Notes: generated from the sequence alone by a model not told the origin. Numbered from the stretch's first letter, positions 33,085 to 45,346 are shown. The stretch is DNA of 64,000 nucleotides from Cryptomeria japonica (GCF_030272615.1 NC_081408.1:62988614-63052613); one strand, 5' to 3'. Program-made: numbers and translations.

Positions 33085-33290
33085 GGGGTATGGAGGGAGG
33101 GAGAGATAGAAGAAGAGAAAGACGGATGGGGTATGGAGGAAGGGAGAAGGGGAGAGAGTGAGAGAGAGAGGGATGGGGTATGGAGGAAGGGATAAGGGAA
33201 GAGAGGGAGGGGAGAGAGCGAGGGAGAGAGAGAGGGATGGGGTATGGAGGAAGGGAGAATGGGGGAGACAGAGAGAGAAGAACCTTGTAT
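33085..33290 (+). repeat. GA-rich minisatellite, ~44-60-bp units
   Basis: The landmark GGGGTATGGAGG repeats at about 33,087, 33,130, 33,175 and 33,240, with (GA)n spacers. Same family as the repeats at 20.2-22.3 kb and 31.9-32.1 kb. Confidence 0.85.
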
Positions 33291-33317
33291 ACATTTGAGA
33301 GGGGGAGACAATACACT

Positions 33318-33445
33318 TACATGTGTATATATATGTTTAATATACTATATATATACATATATTATATATTATATGTATATACACATATTATATATACAAT
33401 ATCATATTATACACATATTATATATAGAATATCATATTATACAAT
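33318..33445. repeat. AT-rich microsatellite with 32-bp direct repeat
   Basis: TATA/ACATAT repeats. A unit of the type 'catattatatatacaatatc' occurs twice (33,386 and 33,414). Confidence 0.8.
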
Positions 33446-33550
33446 AGCGCATACATGCCGTTTATAGAAAAATGAGCGCATACGCACTACTTACACCATA
33501 AGTACCCCATACGTGATTTTTAAACTTGTAGTACCCCGTATGTGCTTTTG
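33446..33550. repeat. Right subterminal motif array
   Basis: CATACATGCC (33,450) and CATACGCACT (33,479) are 29 bp apart within 'gcgcatac...tagaaaaatga' units, the same period and spacer as in the left array. CATACGTGAT (33,509) and CGTATGTGCT (33,537) follow inside 'gtaccccRta' repeats. Confidence 0.6.
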
Positions 33551-33805
33551 ACTATTTAGGCTTGGAAATAGGCCTAGATGACAAAGCTACAGTTTGGAAG
33601 TTTGATTTCCCCCCATTTCTCTGATTTTTGAAAACAAGATTTAGTGTTGATAAAACAAATTTTTAAAAAGTTTAGTAGTTTGGAAACAAGATTAAGATTA
33701 CTACAATATTTGTTCTTTGATTATCTTCATATCTTGAGTGAATGACTTTCAAATTTTGCCTCCAAGTTCAGGTTCACCTAATTTTAGAAAAAAAAATGTC
33801 CACTT

Positions 33806-33934
33806 ATACCCCACTTTTTGACCACCATCTTTGTGCACTTACCCTATTAAGTTATTTTTCAATGACAAAGGTAAAATGTTATAGAAAATATATGACCTTT
33901 TAAATGTAAATGGAAATAGGATTCTTTTGTAGTG
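33806..33934 (-). repeat. Right inverted-repeat arm and CACTA-type terminus
   Basis: 33,806-33,840 is the inverted partner of 15,763-15,797. The element ends TTTTGTAGTG at 33,934, the complement of CACTACAAAA, followed by TAG (33,935-33,937) as a possible 3-bp TSD. The left TSD cannot be confirmed. Confidence 0.5.
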
Positions 33935-33937
33935 TAG

Positions 33938-35627
33938 TGATCTAGTTTAGGTTGTTTGATTATATAATCTAGTTTTATAGAATATTTTAATAATTATATA
34001 AATATATGGATTATTTAGTAAGATTGGTTTATTTTGTCTTTTGAATTCTAATTTTTAATAGATATTATCTATCCTATGAATTTATTCAATCTCTTTTATT
34101 ATATTTTCAATTCTCTACAAATTTCCTTTATAGCCTCTATAAAGTTCATATTTATTACAACTATCCAAGAAATGCAACCTCGCATTCATGTCTATTTCCA
34201 AAACCTTTGGCATCTTGGAAATTTATCATTTCCTTTATCTCCTCTACAACACAGTCAAACAAAACAATAGTGTTGGACATCTCATAGGGTTTTGTTGGTA
34301 GTTGCAATACCCTACACACAAGACAAACATTAACACTTAGGAATCTCATACTCCAACATATCCTATTACATGTGGATGTTGAAATAAAAGAAATAGGTGT
34401 TTAATAGAGGTAGGCTCCAAATTAGTCCAAATAATTTTCTTATTTAGACATAATATCTTTCCATAGGTACATTGTATTAGAATTATTTAAGCATGGTGGT
34501 AAACTATAGACAAACACACGTCCTCCAAAAACTTGAAGTGTTTCATAAATTTGTTTCCCACTACATTACGATCACCACCAGAGTCATTTGATATCTAATA
34601 CAATAGATGGTTGCTAGAACGAAATTCTATTTCCTATTCAAGACTACATTTCTCTAGGTTCTACAACTTTCACCTTTCTATATTGGAATGTGATTATATT
34701 GGTAAAATTAAGATTTCACTATGATAGACACTTCTACAATTAACTAGTTTTTCTCTTAAAATAATTTTCCATTACTGGCACCTAATCACTAGCTTTCTAC
34801 TTTAAACTGTGACCTAAAGATTCCTCCCTTACCTTTCCTCATCTTGTCAAAAATTTACTTCTCCAAGATATTTTTATCCATTTGTTTCGAATTCAACTAC
34901 AATATATCGTCAAGTAGACAATAATGTGGATAATGAACCATCTTTATTGCTTTCTTAGAAAATATTTCTATTCTATATGCATTGAAGAAATATTGAAAAG
35001 TTTCTAAACACATACACAATAGGGTAGATAATAAACCAGCTTTATTGGTTTCTTAGAAAAGTTAGAGCTTTCATTGTATATTCATTGAAGAAATATTAGA
35101 AGTTTAAAATTTACTTTATGTAAGTCAAGTTTATTTTTCCTTATGAATCAATCTATATCTGAGGTAATCTAGATCTTGGTATAGGGGACAAACCATTTCT
35201 ATGAAAGACAATTATTATAGATTATACAAATGTAAAACAATAGAAAATATACCATATATATAATCAAATCATGCAATTAAAATCCTTGTATCTCGAAAGG
35301 GGTATTCACATTAATCTAGTGTATCTACAATTAGGCAATGATTGATCATAATTATCAATATGAGAATTATGGAAATATATACAATACATATACAATTACA
35401 AACAACAAAAAGAAATAGGAATGATCTATTTCAAAGAATCTAACATTATAATTGTCCCTTCAATTGGACTCCATAATGGTCCCTAGTGGTTGAAATTTTG
35501 TTACATATATGGATTTGTTAGCATGGATATGTATTGAAGATACTAGGTGTTGTTCATTTCTTACAATGTTTCTTTGGATTCTTGATATAAACTAGGATTC
35601 ACTTTGTCAATGTTTTTGTTTTTGGGA
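33938..35627. other. No gene seen
   Basis: AT-rich. A short stretch (34,290-34,365) matches window bases 1-75. The weak frames at 34,076-34,349 overlap on opposite strands and carry no motif. I see no LTR, TIR or conserved protein. Confidence 0.4.
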
Positions 35628-37437
35628 AGCCTTTCTTAGCAAATTTGTTATTTCTTTTGTTAATTTATTTTTTCATTCACTTAAATTTTCTTAGTATAAA
35701 GATAACAATTATTTTGACACTCACATTATATACTTACAATGGTTTGTATCGTGTCTATGGGGTTTAGATGGTTGCACTTGTTCTAATCACTTGTCTTCAG
35801 CCAATTTAATTTTTTTTTAAATATTGGAACTTTTGTGACAAGAATCTTTTTAAAAACAATGGACTTTATATGTCATCAACTATTTCTATAATATAATTTT
35901 CACTTTTATATTAAAAAAATATGATTTTTTGAAGAAAAATTGAAATTTTTGTGCGATTGTTTTTAAAACCAACGGATTCTATATGTCATTAATTTATTTT
36001 TTAATATATTTTTTACTTTTATATTAAAAGACTACCAAATATAATAGATTGATAGCTTCTTGTAGTAAATGTTAAAAAATTTACAACTGCACTCCAATTC
36101 AGAAAGGGCTACCAGATTTCTACAATCTAAAAAGAAAAAGTTGCTAAATGTTTACACAAAATTACAAAAACTCATTATTAGGAACATACTGTAAATAATA
36201 ATGTGTGGCATTGTGTGATTACATGGAGAGTTTGTACGTCAGGCACAAGTATTGTAGAGGGGAGTGCAAAAGTCAATACACACAATATCATTAGAGGCTT
36301 GTACAATATCAATATGGAGATAAAAGGTGATGTATGAAGCATGAAGAATCATGGAACATGAAGAATATTTTTTGAGGAGTTCCATCTCCTCAAGACACCC
36401 TTTTCGAACCCTTATGCATAAAGAAATAGGGTGATGCCTTTGTTATAAACTCTAACGTATCAGCAAGCCACATGAGTTTGTATAGACAATTATTTAGAAA
36501 TGGAAATATTGATTTGACTATGAAGGAGTATAAAATAATTAGTCATAACATATATGTATAATATAAGTGCCCAAACTAGAAACCCTAGCTATAAGGTTGA
36601 GACATTAATTCATGCCAAATTATTCTAAGGAAACTAGCTTATCAAGAGCATTTGTTTGATGTTATCCACAGTAAGTTATGTACCATTTTCTCTCAAATCC
36701 GATATTACATCCAAAAAATCCTTCACATCATTACTGTTGCACAGTGCACGATATTTCAGCCCTCAGCACTAGTTGCTCCTCAATAATTCTGCTATGCATG
36801 CTATCAAAATGGTGGTCCAAAATCATATTTTTATTACTCATCCCCTTAAGATCATACCTCTCAAGAAAATGAAAACAATCATATTAGGTTTGAATCCCTA
36901 TCAACTTGAGGCCTTCGCATATCATGCCCTTACACTCTACATCTTGTGCAAAGCCTGGCTCAAGAATTCTTTGTTATAAACCATCTGACCCACAAGGCTA
37001 AGAGACATCATAAAATTTCTTTCACTGATCTTCACACTATTTCCCTATTTACAATTTTCCAAGATGTAATACATAGTCTTTCACACCTCCTATCTTCTCA
37101 AATGTTGTAGAGCGTCTAGCCTTTTGACACCAAAAATCAATGTGTTGCAGATATTTCTAAGCAATCACTAATGAGGGTCATTAGGATACCATATTAGACT
37201 TGTGCCTTGTTAGTATAATGTCCTTGCAGCTATATTGATTATCCTTCTTGAGAAGTTGCGGTTATTGTTGTTCAACACTTCTCTTGCCATGGATGGAGAT
37301 GACACAACATGCCCAATTTGATAGTCATGAGAGGCCCATATTTCTGAGCAAGGAGGGAAAGAGATTGGTGGTGTTTGTCCCTAAGCTAAGGGAGGTTCCC
37401 TATGAAAGGCCATCCAAGAGGACCTAGTGATAATGGT
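35628..37437 (-). repeat. P450 segmental-duplication block 2
   Basis: Homologous to 5,158-7,690 and 50,630-52,655. It begins near 'ctttcttagcaaatttgtta' (35,631). It includes a local ~110-bp tandem duplication (about 35,851-36,050, 'tatatgtcat..a.tt' units). It is cut at 37,437 by the LTR of copia element A. Confidence 0.75.
36605..37437 (-). pseudogene. Cytochrome P450 exon 1 pseudogene, copy 2
   Basis: Minus-strand P450 exon running from the proline hinge (GPLGWPFIGNLP, about 37,430-37,390) through LAQKYGPLMTIKLGM and the C-helix region to the F-G loop. It has numerous stops. A deletion of about 17 bases follows the LGM segment relative to copy 1. The N-terminal anchor is missing because a copia LTR begins at 37,438. 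No exon 2. Unlike copy 1, the hinge codon at the TGA position is sense, so that stop arose after the copies separated. Confidence 0.88.
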
Positions 37438-38735
37438 TGTTAGATATTAGAGTTGTTGGGATATGTTATTGTCATTGATATCAACATATTCCTGTGTTGT
37501 ACATATTCCTGTGTTGTAGCGAGTTGAACTCTGGTGATCTATTGTAGATGTGTTGGTTCAGTTTATTGGGTTCTGAGATACTTCTCTCTAGTTGTTTTAG
37601 TATGAGTTTCAATGTTCTGGAAGCTAATTTGATCGAGTTCTATGATCTCGTATGATGGTTGTTTTTTTAGTGTTCAATGTTGCAGAGTTGTGATATTTGA
37701 TCCATATTGCTCTAGAATGATTATATATTGAGTTATGGATTTTGGAGAGTGTTTGGGACATTCATGCATGTCCTCTTATCAGATGGTTCATGATTTGGTA
37801 CTTCACAAGCATATCTTTTAGTTTGTCAGTTGGTGTTCCTAAGGTCCAATGATGTTAATGATGATTTGTTTTATTTGAGATGTTGGAGTGATTGTGATGG
37901 AATTTGCATTGCTTGTTGATTTTCTCTGATTGTGTCCTACATGTTTTGGTTGTCCACGTTGATCGTGGTGCATGTTTGTGCGACATATTCAGTGGTTTAG
38001 CATGTTGTGGATGATCTTGGCCAATTATTTGGTAATGTTGCATGTTCGAGGATTTGATTTGGGTCAATGGTATGTACTTGCAAACATTGTATTGGTCCAT
38101 ATATGGATTTATGTATCCTGTGATGTAAATTTGTAATTAGGTGTTGAGTAGACCTTAAGGTTAAGGTTGATGATTTGTATAAATAAGTGTTGTAATCATG
38201 TAAGTTATGTGTCTATAAATGTTTGCAAGTATCTAAGGCTTATATGTGTGAACAAGCAAATCTATCATTTGAAAGTGTGTAAGAGAAGAGAAGAATTGTT
38301 GTGCAGATAGTGTGCTTAACCAAAATTGTAGTTAGGCATTTGGAGATGCTATTCTTTCAGTTCATGTAATCCAGATTGTTGTCCGATCTTTATAAGGTAG
38401 TGAGCCTTCCTCTAGGTTGTAGCCCTTCTTTTTTTTGAGAAGTGAGCTCTAGGCAGTGTGTCTAAATGCATGTCCATTCCCCATTGAAATATTTACACAT
38501 ACTACCGCAGAGTATTATCATATTGTGGGTAGGTTCCCACCATGGTTTTTCTTTTAACTGGGTTTTCCAAGTGAAAAATACATGTGTTATGTGTGTTGTT
38601 GATGTGGTTCTTATCTTTTCTATTGTTGTTCCTCATCAGATCTGTAGAAGTTGTTAATTTGGTTGAGTTTGGTGAAAACTGATTCACACACCCCCCTCTT
38701 AGTTTTACTATATTATTGCTACCTTGCTGCTAATA
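37438..38735 (+). repeat. 5' LTR of copia element A
   Basis: Starts TGTTAGATATTAG and ends GCTGCTAATA (terminal CA mutated). Aligns throughout with the LTR of element B. TATAAATA at 38,178-38,185 is the likely TATA box. Near the end it has 'gattcacacacccccctcttag', a common motif close to the end of copia LTRs. Confidence 0.85.
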
Positions 38736-38737
38736 AT

Positions 38738-38749
38738 TGGCATGAAAGC
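38738..38749 (+). promoter_or_regulatory. PBS of element A (degenerate tRNA-iMet type)
   Basis: TGGCATGAAAGC, two changes from the intact TGGTATCAGAGC found in element B at 47,657-47,668. Lies two bases after the LTR. Confidence 0.75.
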
Positions 38750-38791
38750 TAGATCCTCTAGAAGGAGATCAACTACTTAGGGAGATCCTAG

Positions 38792-41700
38792 ATGGAATTT
38801 GTTGTTTCCAATAAGGAGAGTTTGAGATTTCATGGAACTAGTTACTCTATATGGAAGTGCTAGACAAAATGTACCACTAAGAGGGGGTGAATCAATGGTT
38901 CTCAATCTTTTTTCCCTTTAATTATCCTATGTGTGTATACTGATTATCACCTATTACCTAGTGGGTTTATTGGTAAGATAGATCAAGACATTGCAATGCA
39001 AGCATACACAAGGGCACCTCCCATAACACCAATATATACGAGGAAAACCCAAGATGGGGAAAACCTTAGTGAGAAATCTTATTGGAGTCTACTACTCCAA
39101 TCCAACCTCACAATGAAACACTTCAGTTACAACATTTAGAGCACCAACCCAAGGAGTACCACTCCGGTAGTCTATGGGTACCAACCCAAAGGAGCTACAA
39201 CCCCTGCTGTTTATGGGCACCAACCCAATGATCTTTAAAGAATCATTATGAAATACAAAAGTAATAACCTGTTACAAGTAAAATTTGTAACCACTGCATA
39301 TAATCTCTCTACCAGTATCACCCCTTCTCTGCCTTACCGGTTCTCTTCTCTTTCTGTCACTCCATCTCTCTTCAACCTTTTATTGGATCACTATATTTTT
39401 CTCTCTTCTACAATCTTTTTTTGTTGGCTTACTGATTCTTCTCTGTTGGTGACCCCTACTCTGTTTCTTCTCTATTAGTTTGCCTTTCTCTTGTCCACTT
39501 CTCTTCTTCACTATCATTTCACTACCTTCTCCTCTTCACCATTCAGTTGGCATTCATGCTGAAAATACTTATTTACTTGTGGCCTTCACCTTACTGGATA
39601 ATACCCTCTCACCAATTGTATCTCCAACACACAGTTTAGTTGATCTTTGATGGAGTCACTGAATGGTTGGCTCTTTGCTACTCTTCCACACTCCAAACTT
39701 CAACATTCGGCCTTCAACATCCACCTACCCTGGTCTTTTGTGTCCATGCATATATCCAAGTTTTCCTGCCAAAACACAAATTCAAACACTGGCGCGATTA
39801 GGGTTTCTTCTTCGACCAATGAGTCATACCATATCCAATCAAATCTCCTCAAATCATGTCCTAGAGATAATTGCATGTACATCACTACCACCATTGTACT
39901 TTCTAGTGCACGCCTTCCATCTTTAGCAATATGTATTCAATCTGTTGGCTCATCATTTGGTCAATCACCATAAATGGTTTAATGATTTGCTTCACCTACT
40001 TCTATCTGTATCTAGACATTTTGCATAGATCAGTGCATTCCATGGATCTGATCAGATACATCCTAGCTCAATCCACAAACCCTCTGCAACTCAACCCATA
40101 ATAGTCACAATCAACATTAAATGTTGACCAACTCTATAACAACCTCACTCTCATGACACTTCATTGACTTCTGCAATCTTTCCACTTCAATGCCATGTGG
40201 CATCCTTGTTGGTATCCATCTCATCTTAGACCTCTATGTTAGTTCAGATAGGTTCACCGACCAAACACTCAACTAGTGCACACCTACCAAACATCTAACC
40301 CTATTGGTTCTCTAGTAACCCTACTGGAATGTCTTCTCTTAGCACCTCTGTCAACATCTACCTTATCTCACTATGTCAAACCAACATGGTCATCGACCAA
40401 TATCACACAATCGGTCCATCCTTTCTATCGGTTCATAAACCCTTCTAGTATCTCACACTTTATTGGTTAACCTTCATGTTTCCACTTTGTTGATCTATCG
40501 GTAAAACACCTTAACTAGTTGCTATACATGTCTATCCATAGCATGTTCTTTCTCATCAAATGGAAGCACATCACTTAGCCTCTTTGCTTCCTTACCGATT
40601 CTCATACTCACTGGTAGCCATCTTGATGACATCATGTCATCAACCTTCAATTGATTCCATCTAAGGAATCTATATACCAATTGCATACACTTTATGTAGC
40701 TGATCCACTTTGTCTTCTTCTTCATCAACCTAGACCATATCTTAAGTGGTTTGTCAAAGTAACAAACCCATCACTATTCATCTTTACTGACAACTCAACA
40801 TGCCTTCTTTGTCGGTCCAGTGCATATACTTGATCTCATGCACTTAAGGCATTCCTTTGATTCACTAGTAGATCCGATGTGAGCCTTTAAACACCTTCCT
40901 TTACCTCTTCTTCCTCATCTCACATAACTATGATGCACACTATGCATAATAGGAGATATGCTTCATTTACTGGTGGCAATGAATCCTTGTCATCTACATC
41001 TTGCAATGCACTCATGTGGCTTCCCTATTTGTGCAACATATCTTCAAACAAGCACATGTGATTTGGTGTGGGCACACTCACTGTCAGTCATCTCTTCTCA
41101 TGGCGACTACATCTTTATTTGATGGGAGTCATGTTGTTCTATATCTACATAGCATATCGATGACCTGTACATCCTTCTCCTTCGGTGTTGATGTGATTTA
41201 GGTAACATTATGCCTCTTCATCACAAACAACATTGAAGCATCATGATCATTGTCAACACATCACTTACCAGTTGACATACTCTTGTTACCGATAACATGT
41301 CCATTTCATCCCCACAAGTCAAACACTCACTTGTGTACTAGTGACTTGCAACACTTAGTTGACATCAAGGACTTCATGTCAACAATAATCTCATACCAGC
41401 TATCCTTCTATACCAATTGACATCAACGACAACATAATGCTAATAGGAAGAACCGGATGGAAGTGCACTTGAATTACCCTGGAGAAGATTATTGGAAGAT
41501 TACAAAGAATGCATACATTGTTCCTCTGAATGGTCCTGTTACTGCAGCTGAGATCAAATATATTGAACATAACATAAGAGCTAAGGAAGCATTGTTGAGT
41601 GCCCTAACTGATGTAGAGATGACTAATGTGATGGTATTGTAAACTACACATTAGATTTGGGAGAATCTTGAAACCCTTTTTGAAGGAGATAAACATGTGA

Positions 41701-42530
41701 AAGTTGCTAAATTACAGAGCTTGAAAGGAAAATATGAGATGCTGAAGATGGGAGAAGATGAGAATATTTCATCCTTTATGTCTAAATTGAATGATCTTGT
41801 GTTTAACATCAAATGTGTTGGTGGAGTTATTGAAGAAGATGAGATTGTGGCTAAAGTGCTAATATCTTTACCTCCTACTTATAAACATAAAGTTTCTTCT
41901 ATTGATGAAATCGGGACTATGACAAGAGATATGCTAGTTGGTAAGCTTGTTGCTTTTGAATTGAGTGAGCTTGGTGAATCACATGATGAAACTGAGATTG
42001 CATTTAAAGATACTGTATCTGGGAAGCAGAAGTATGATCCAGGAGAAATTTCAACCAGGGTATCCAGATATGAAAGAGAAATGAGAGGGATGGAAGAATA
42101 GGAAAGAGAATTGGAAGATCTTGAAGAACTTATTGCTAGAAGGTTTCTTAAGAGAGTTGATAAGTATGAAGGAACATTACCTTTGAAATGTTTTTCATGC
42201 AAAAATATTGGTCATTTCGCTTCTAGGTATCCTGAAAGAACTAAGAGATTGTCAAAGTATGATAGGCCTTACAAGCCTAACCCAAAGTATAAATATCAGA
42301 AGAAGTGTGATTATGCTACTGATGAAGGTGTAATAGATGAGGAGTCTAGGAAAGGGAATTTTGAAGATGAATTTCTATTCATCTCTATCAAGGAAGATGA
42401 TTTGGTATGTGGTGATTCTACAAGCTATGTTGTTGAAGAGAAAGATTTCATTGCTAACATTGATGAAAAAGATGAATGGGTGATTGACAGTGGTTTTTCA
42501 CATCATATGAGAGGTGATAAAAGGTAAATT
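38792..42530 (+). pseudogene. Copia gag and protease start, element A
   Basis: ATG at 38,792 opens gag for 22 codons before the solo LTR at 38,858; gag resumes at 41,446. Signatures: LNGPVTAAEI, a UBN2-type core (LQSLKGKYEMLKMGEDENIS, LISLPPTYKHKVSSI), a coiled stretch, then a CCHC knuckle CFSCKNIGHFASRYP whose last Cys is Tyr. The protease site is WVIDSGFSHHM (about 42,478-42,510), with the DSG triad intact. Stops occur at 41,641 and 42,100 and a frame change follows 42,527. Non-functional. Confidence 0.88.
38858..41445 (-). mobile_element. Solo LTR, 2,588 bp, TSD GGAAG
   Basis: Flanked by GGAAG at 38,853-38,857 and 41,446-41,450. The plus-strand left end reads TGCTAGACAAAATG...'actaagagggggtgaatcaatgg'. 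That is the complement of the usual copia LTR 3' end, so orientation is minus. The other end is TAATGCTAATA (terminal CA mutated), giving TATTAGCATTATGTTGTC on the minus strand. Tandem ~45-bp units ('gggtaccaacccaaaggagc') lie at 39,145-39,235. No coding sequence; the listed small frames have no motif. Confidence 0.8.
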
Positions 42531-42627
42531 TGTGAATATGGAGAAGTATGATGGTGGTGTAGTGAGATTTGGAGACAATAAAGATTGTTTAATATGTGGT
42601 AGAGGTTCTATTTCTCTTGATGGTAAG

Positions 42628-43690
42628 TGTATACACCTAAAAATGGTCTAAAGATAGTTAATTAAATACGCAGTTATTTGATTAATTCCCCTTCCCAATT
42701 AATTGAATTCACAAGCAATTTAATTAATTCCTCTATTCATCTACTAGTAAATAAATCTAAATGATTTATTTACATAGTTCATTTCACATGCCCCTTTGAT
42801 TAATTAATTCTAAATTAATTAATGTCTCCCCATATTAATCAATTCTTCTAATCCCTAATTAAGATTAACAAACTCAAGTTTGTTGAGATTAATTACTATT
42901 TTCCAATTATTTGAATTTCTAAATTCAAATGAGCACATGGCTCCTAACTTTAACCATCTAACCTAACCATCCCCTAACTTAACCCATTCAATCTAATCCT
43001 GGGTCTAACTAACCCTATCCTATCTTGCACATTCTAACCTCTTTATCCTAACCTCTCATGGTGTGGATATTCTCTCCTTAAGACACATGGCACTTTTTCC
43101 ACATGTCTCCTGCCTTGGACACTTGCCCTCTCATGAGCAAGGCTCCTTGACACTTGTCACCACAGAGATGACAAGTGTCTCTTCTTCCATCGTCTTCTCC
43201 AACTTCCTCAATCTTGGCCCTTGATATCTTCAGATCAAATCTGGACTGTCGATTCCTGCTACCTCAGCTTTGGCCTTGGAATTCCTTTAAATATCCCTCA
43301 TTTTGGAGCAATATGGATCCCATCTCATATCAATTTAGGAATCATTACTATAGGCAATTTGAATTTCAATTATCTAGTAATTAGCATTTAAATTAATCAT
43401 AGCATGTTAATCTAGTTTCTTAAATCATGCATTTCATATCATCTCCATAGTCAATCATGATCAAATAGCTACTCAACTCTTGAGTTGCCACTTTGGAGGT
43501 CATTGCTCTACTGAGAGCCCATCAATTCAACACCTTCAAGGTCCTTAAGAATAGAGGAAAATGGGACATTTCAAGGAAGGCTTATGGTTTGCATCTTTGA
43601 TTTAGTTTTGAAAGTAAGCTTTTCAATTATACTTTATTGTCTCATTATATGTGTATGCCTTCTTATACTAACAACATTTTTACCATCACA
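42628..43690. mobile_element. Solo LTR, 1,063 bp, TSD GTAAG
   Basis: TGTATACACCTAAA...TTTACCATCACA, flanked by GTAAG at 42,623-42,627 and 43,691-43,695. AT-rich start with TTAATTAA-type repeats. It shares 'cacatgg', 'gacacttgtca' type motifs and general layout with the solo LTR at 25,185-26,860. It splits the pol of copia A between protease and GAG-pre-integrase. Confidence 0.87.
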
Positions 43691-44537
43691 GTAAGCATAA
43701 TATTGATGATGTTTTATATATTGAAGGTTTGAAGAATAATATTTTGAGTGTTGGAAATATGGTTGATAAGGAATATGATTTGTAATTTAAGAATGGGAAA
43801 TGCAAGATCTTGAATAGCTCCAATATAGAGATTGCATCAGGTACTAAAAGTAAAGGTAATATCTTTCATCTTAATGCTGGTGAGAAAAAATGTTTGATTG
43901 CTCAGATTGATGAGAGTTGTTTGTGGCATAGAAGGATGTGTCATGTTAACTTTGACTGCATGATTAAGATTAGTTCTACTCAATCTATTATAGATCTACC
44001 TAAGATAGTGAAGCCTACTAATCTGGTATGTAAAGAATGCCAATTTGGAAAGAAAAAAAGATTTTCATTCAAGAGAAAATTGTATACATCTAATGGGTTA
44101 TTAGATATTGTGCATACTAATTTATGTGGACCTTCTATAGTGAGAAGCTTGTTGGGAGACATATACTCTATGTTGCTAATTGATGACTATTCTAGGATTA
44201 TGTGGGTAACTTTTCTAAGGGAGAAATCTAAAGCACTAGAGAAATTCAAAATATTCAAAGCTAGAGTGGAGAAAGAGATGAGATTGAAGCTGAAGTGTCT
44301 GAGGTTTGATAGAGGTGGATAATTTACCTCCAATGAGTTTAATTCTTTTTGTGAAGAGAATGGAGTCAGAAGACAATTATCTACTCCAAGAACCCCTCAG
44401 CAAAATGGAGTTGTTGAAAGGAAGAACATAACCATTTCGGATGCTGCTATAACTATGATGATTGAAGGAAATGTTCTGCATATCTATTGTAGAGAAGTTG
44501 TTAGCACTGTTGTATACACATTCAACCCGGTGCATAT
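43691..44537 (+). pseudogene. Copia GAG-pre-integrase and integrase, element A
   Basis: After the solo LTR: IDDVLYIEGLKNNILSVGNM, then a zinc-binding part with CLWHRRMCHVNFD and CKECQFGKKK. The integrase core retains LLIDDYSR and TPRTPQQNGVVERKN. The first catalytic Asp position (usually DVCGP) reads HTNLCGP, so that residue is lost. A stop (TAA) at 44,320-44,322 and others break the frame. It ends at 44,537, where element B starts. Confidence 0.88.
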
Positions 44538-45346
44538 TGTTGGATATTGTTGCTGCTAGGATATGTTGTTGTCATTGATGTCAACATATTCATGTGTTTT
44601 GGTGTTGCAAAGAAATGTTTTGGTGATCCAGTGAATGCTGAGAATTGATTTGTATTTTTGGTTTAGTATAAGTATCTCTAGTGTCTCTACATCATTCTTT
44701 ATTGATTCATTGATGCTATGTGATGATTTGGTCGAGTTATGGATTCTGGTATGGAGACTGGTTTTCAATGTTCGACACTGCAGTGTTCTGGTGTTTGATT
44801 TGTTGTGCTCTGTTATGATCATATCTTGTGTTGTGGATTTGAGAGATTACTTGGGATGTTCATATGTATTGATGCCCCAGAAGCTATCTTTCTTGTCTAA
44901 GTGGTTGCTATTAAGTGTTCCTAAGTGTTAGCAAGTTGATCGATGAAGATTTGAATAAGTGGTGTTGGTGTAACTATTGAAGATGATTATAATATTCTTT
45001 TTGGTGTTTAATAATCATGTTCTATTTGTTTTGATGGTCCACATTGATTATTGTGTGAGTTCTTGATGATGTTCTTGGTCCGGTGATATTCTTGTGTTAT
45101 GCGGTATTTTGGTGGTGTAATGTGTTGCGGTTGATCTTGGTGAGATTTCCAATGGTGGTGCATGTTTGAGGAGTTGATTTAGGTCTATGTTATTATGTCT
45201 ATGATATTTTATTGGTCTAGTGGTTGATTTCTATATTGTGTGATGTAATTTTATAATTAGGCATTAAGGGGTTGGCCGATCTTGTAGTCTAGGTTGATGA
45301 TTTATATAAATGGGCATAATATTCATGTAATTTGGTGGTTTTTGTT

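Larger units (their letters stand above)
15585..33934 (+). mobile_element. CACTA-like DNA transposon (composite, with nested LTR element)
   Basis: The right end reads attcttttgtagtg (33,921-33,934), the complement of CACTACAAAAGAAT, a typical CACTA/EnSpm terminus, followed by TAG. An inverted repeat links the two ends (15,763-15,797 with 33,806-33,840). Both ends carry degenerate copies of a CATAYGYGCT motif. A decayed multi-exon gene lies at 16,160-18,762. The interior is purine-rich tandem repeat, into which a 9.58-kb LTR element inserted. No CACTA transposase (TNP2/TNPD) is present, so the element is non-autonomous. The left terminus is not recognisable; 15,585 is estimated from similarity of subterminal sequence (TTTYCATTTACA near 15,604), so the left limit and the family call are tentative. 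Confidence 0.5.
37438..44537 (+). mobile_element. Ty1/copia element A, truncated, with two nested solo LTRs
   Basis: 5' LTR 37,438-38,735, PBS, gag from 38,792, protease site near 42,478, then GAG-pre-integrase and integrase to 44,537. There the LTR of a related element B begins. RT, RNase H and the 3' LTR are absent from the window. Two solo LTRs (38,858-41,445 and 42,628-43,690) account for 3.65 kb. It inserted into P450 block 2. Confidence 0.88.

Noticed and set aside
34076-34349. Opposing frames near 34.1-34.3 kb
   Set aside because: No motif, overlap each other, and are of chance length for AT-rich DNA.
38933-41201. Many 60-134-codon frames on both strands
   Set aside because: They fall in a bounded solo LTR with TSD; C/T-rich composition keeps frames open by chance.
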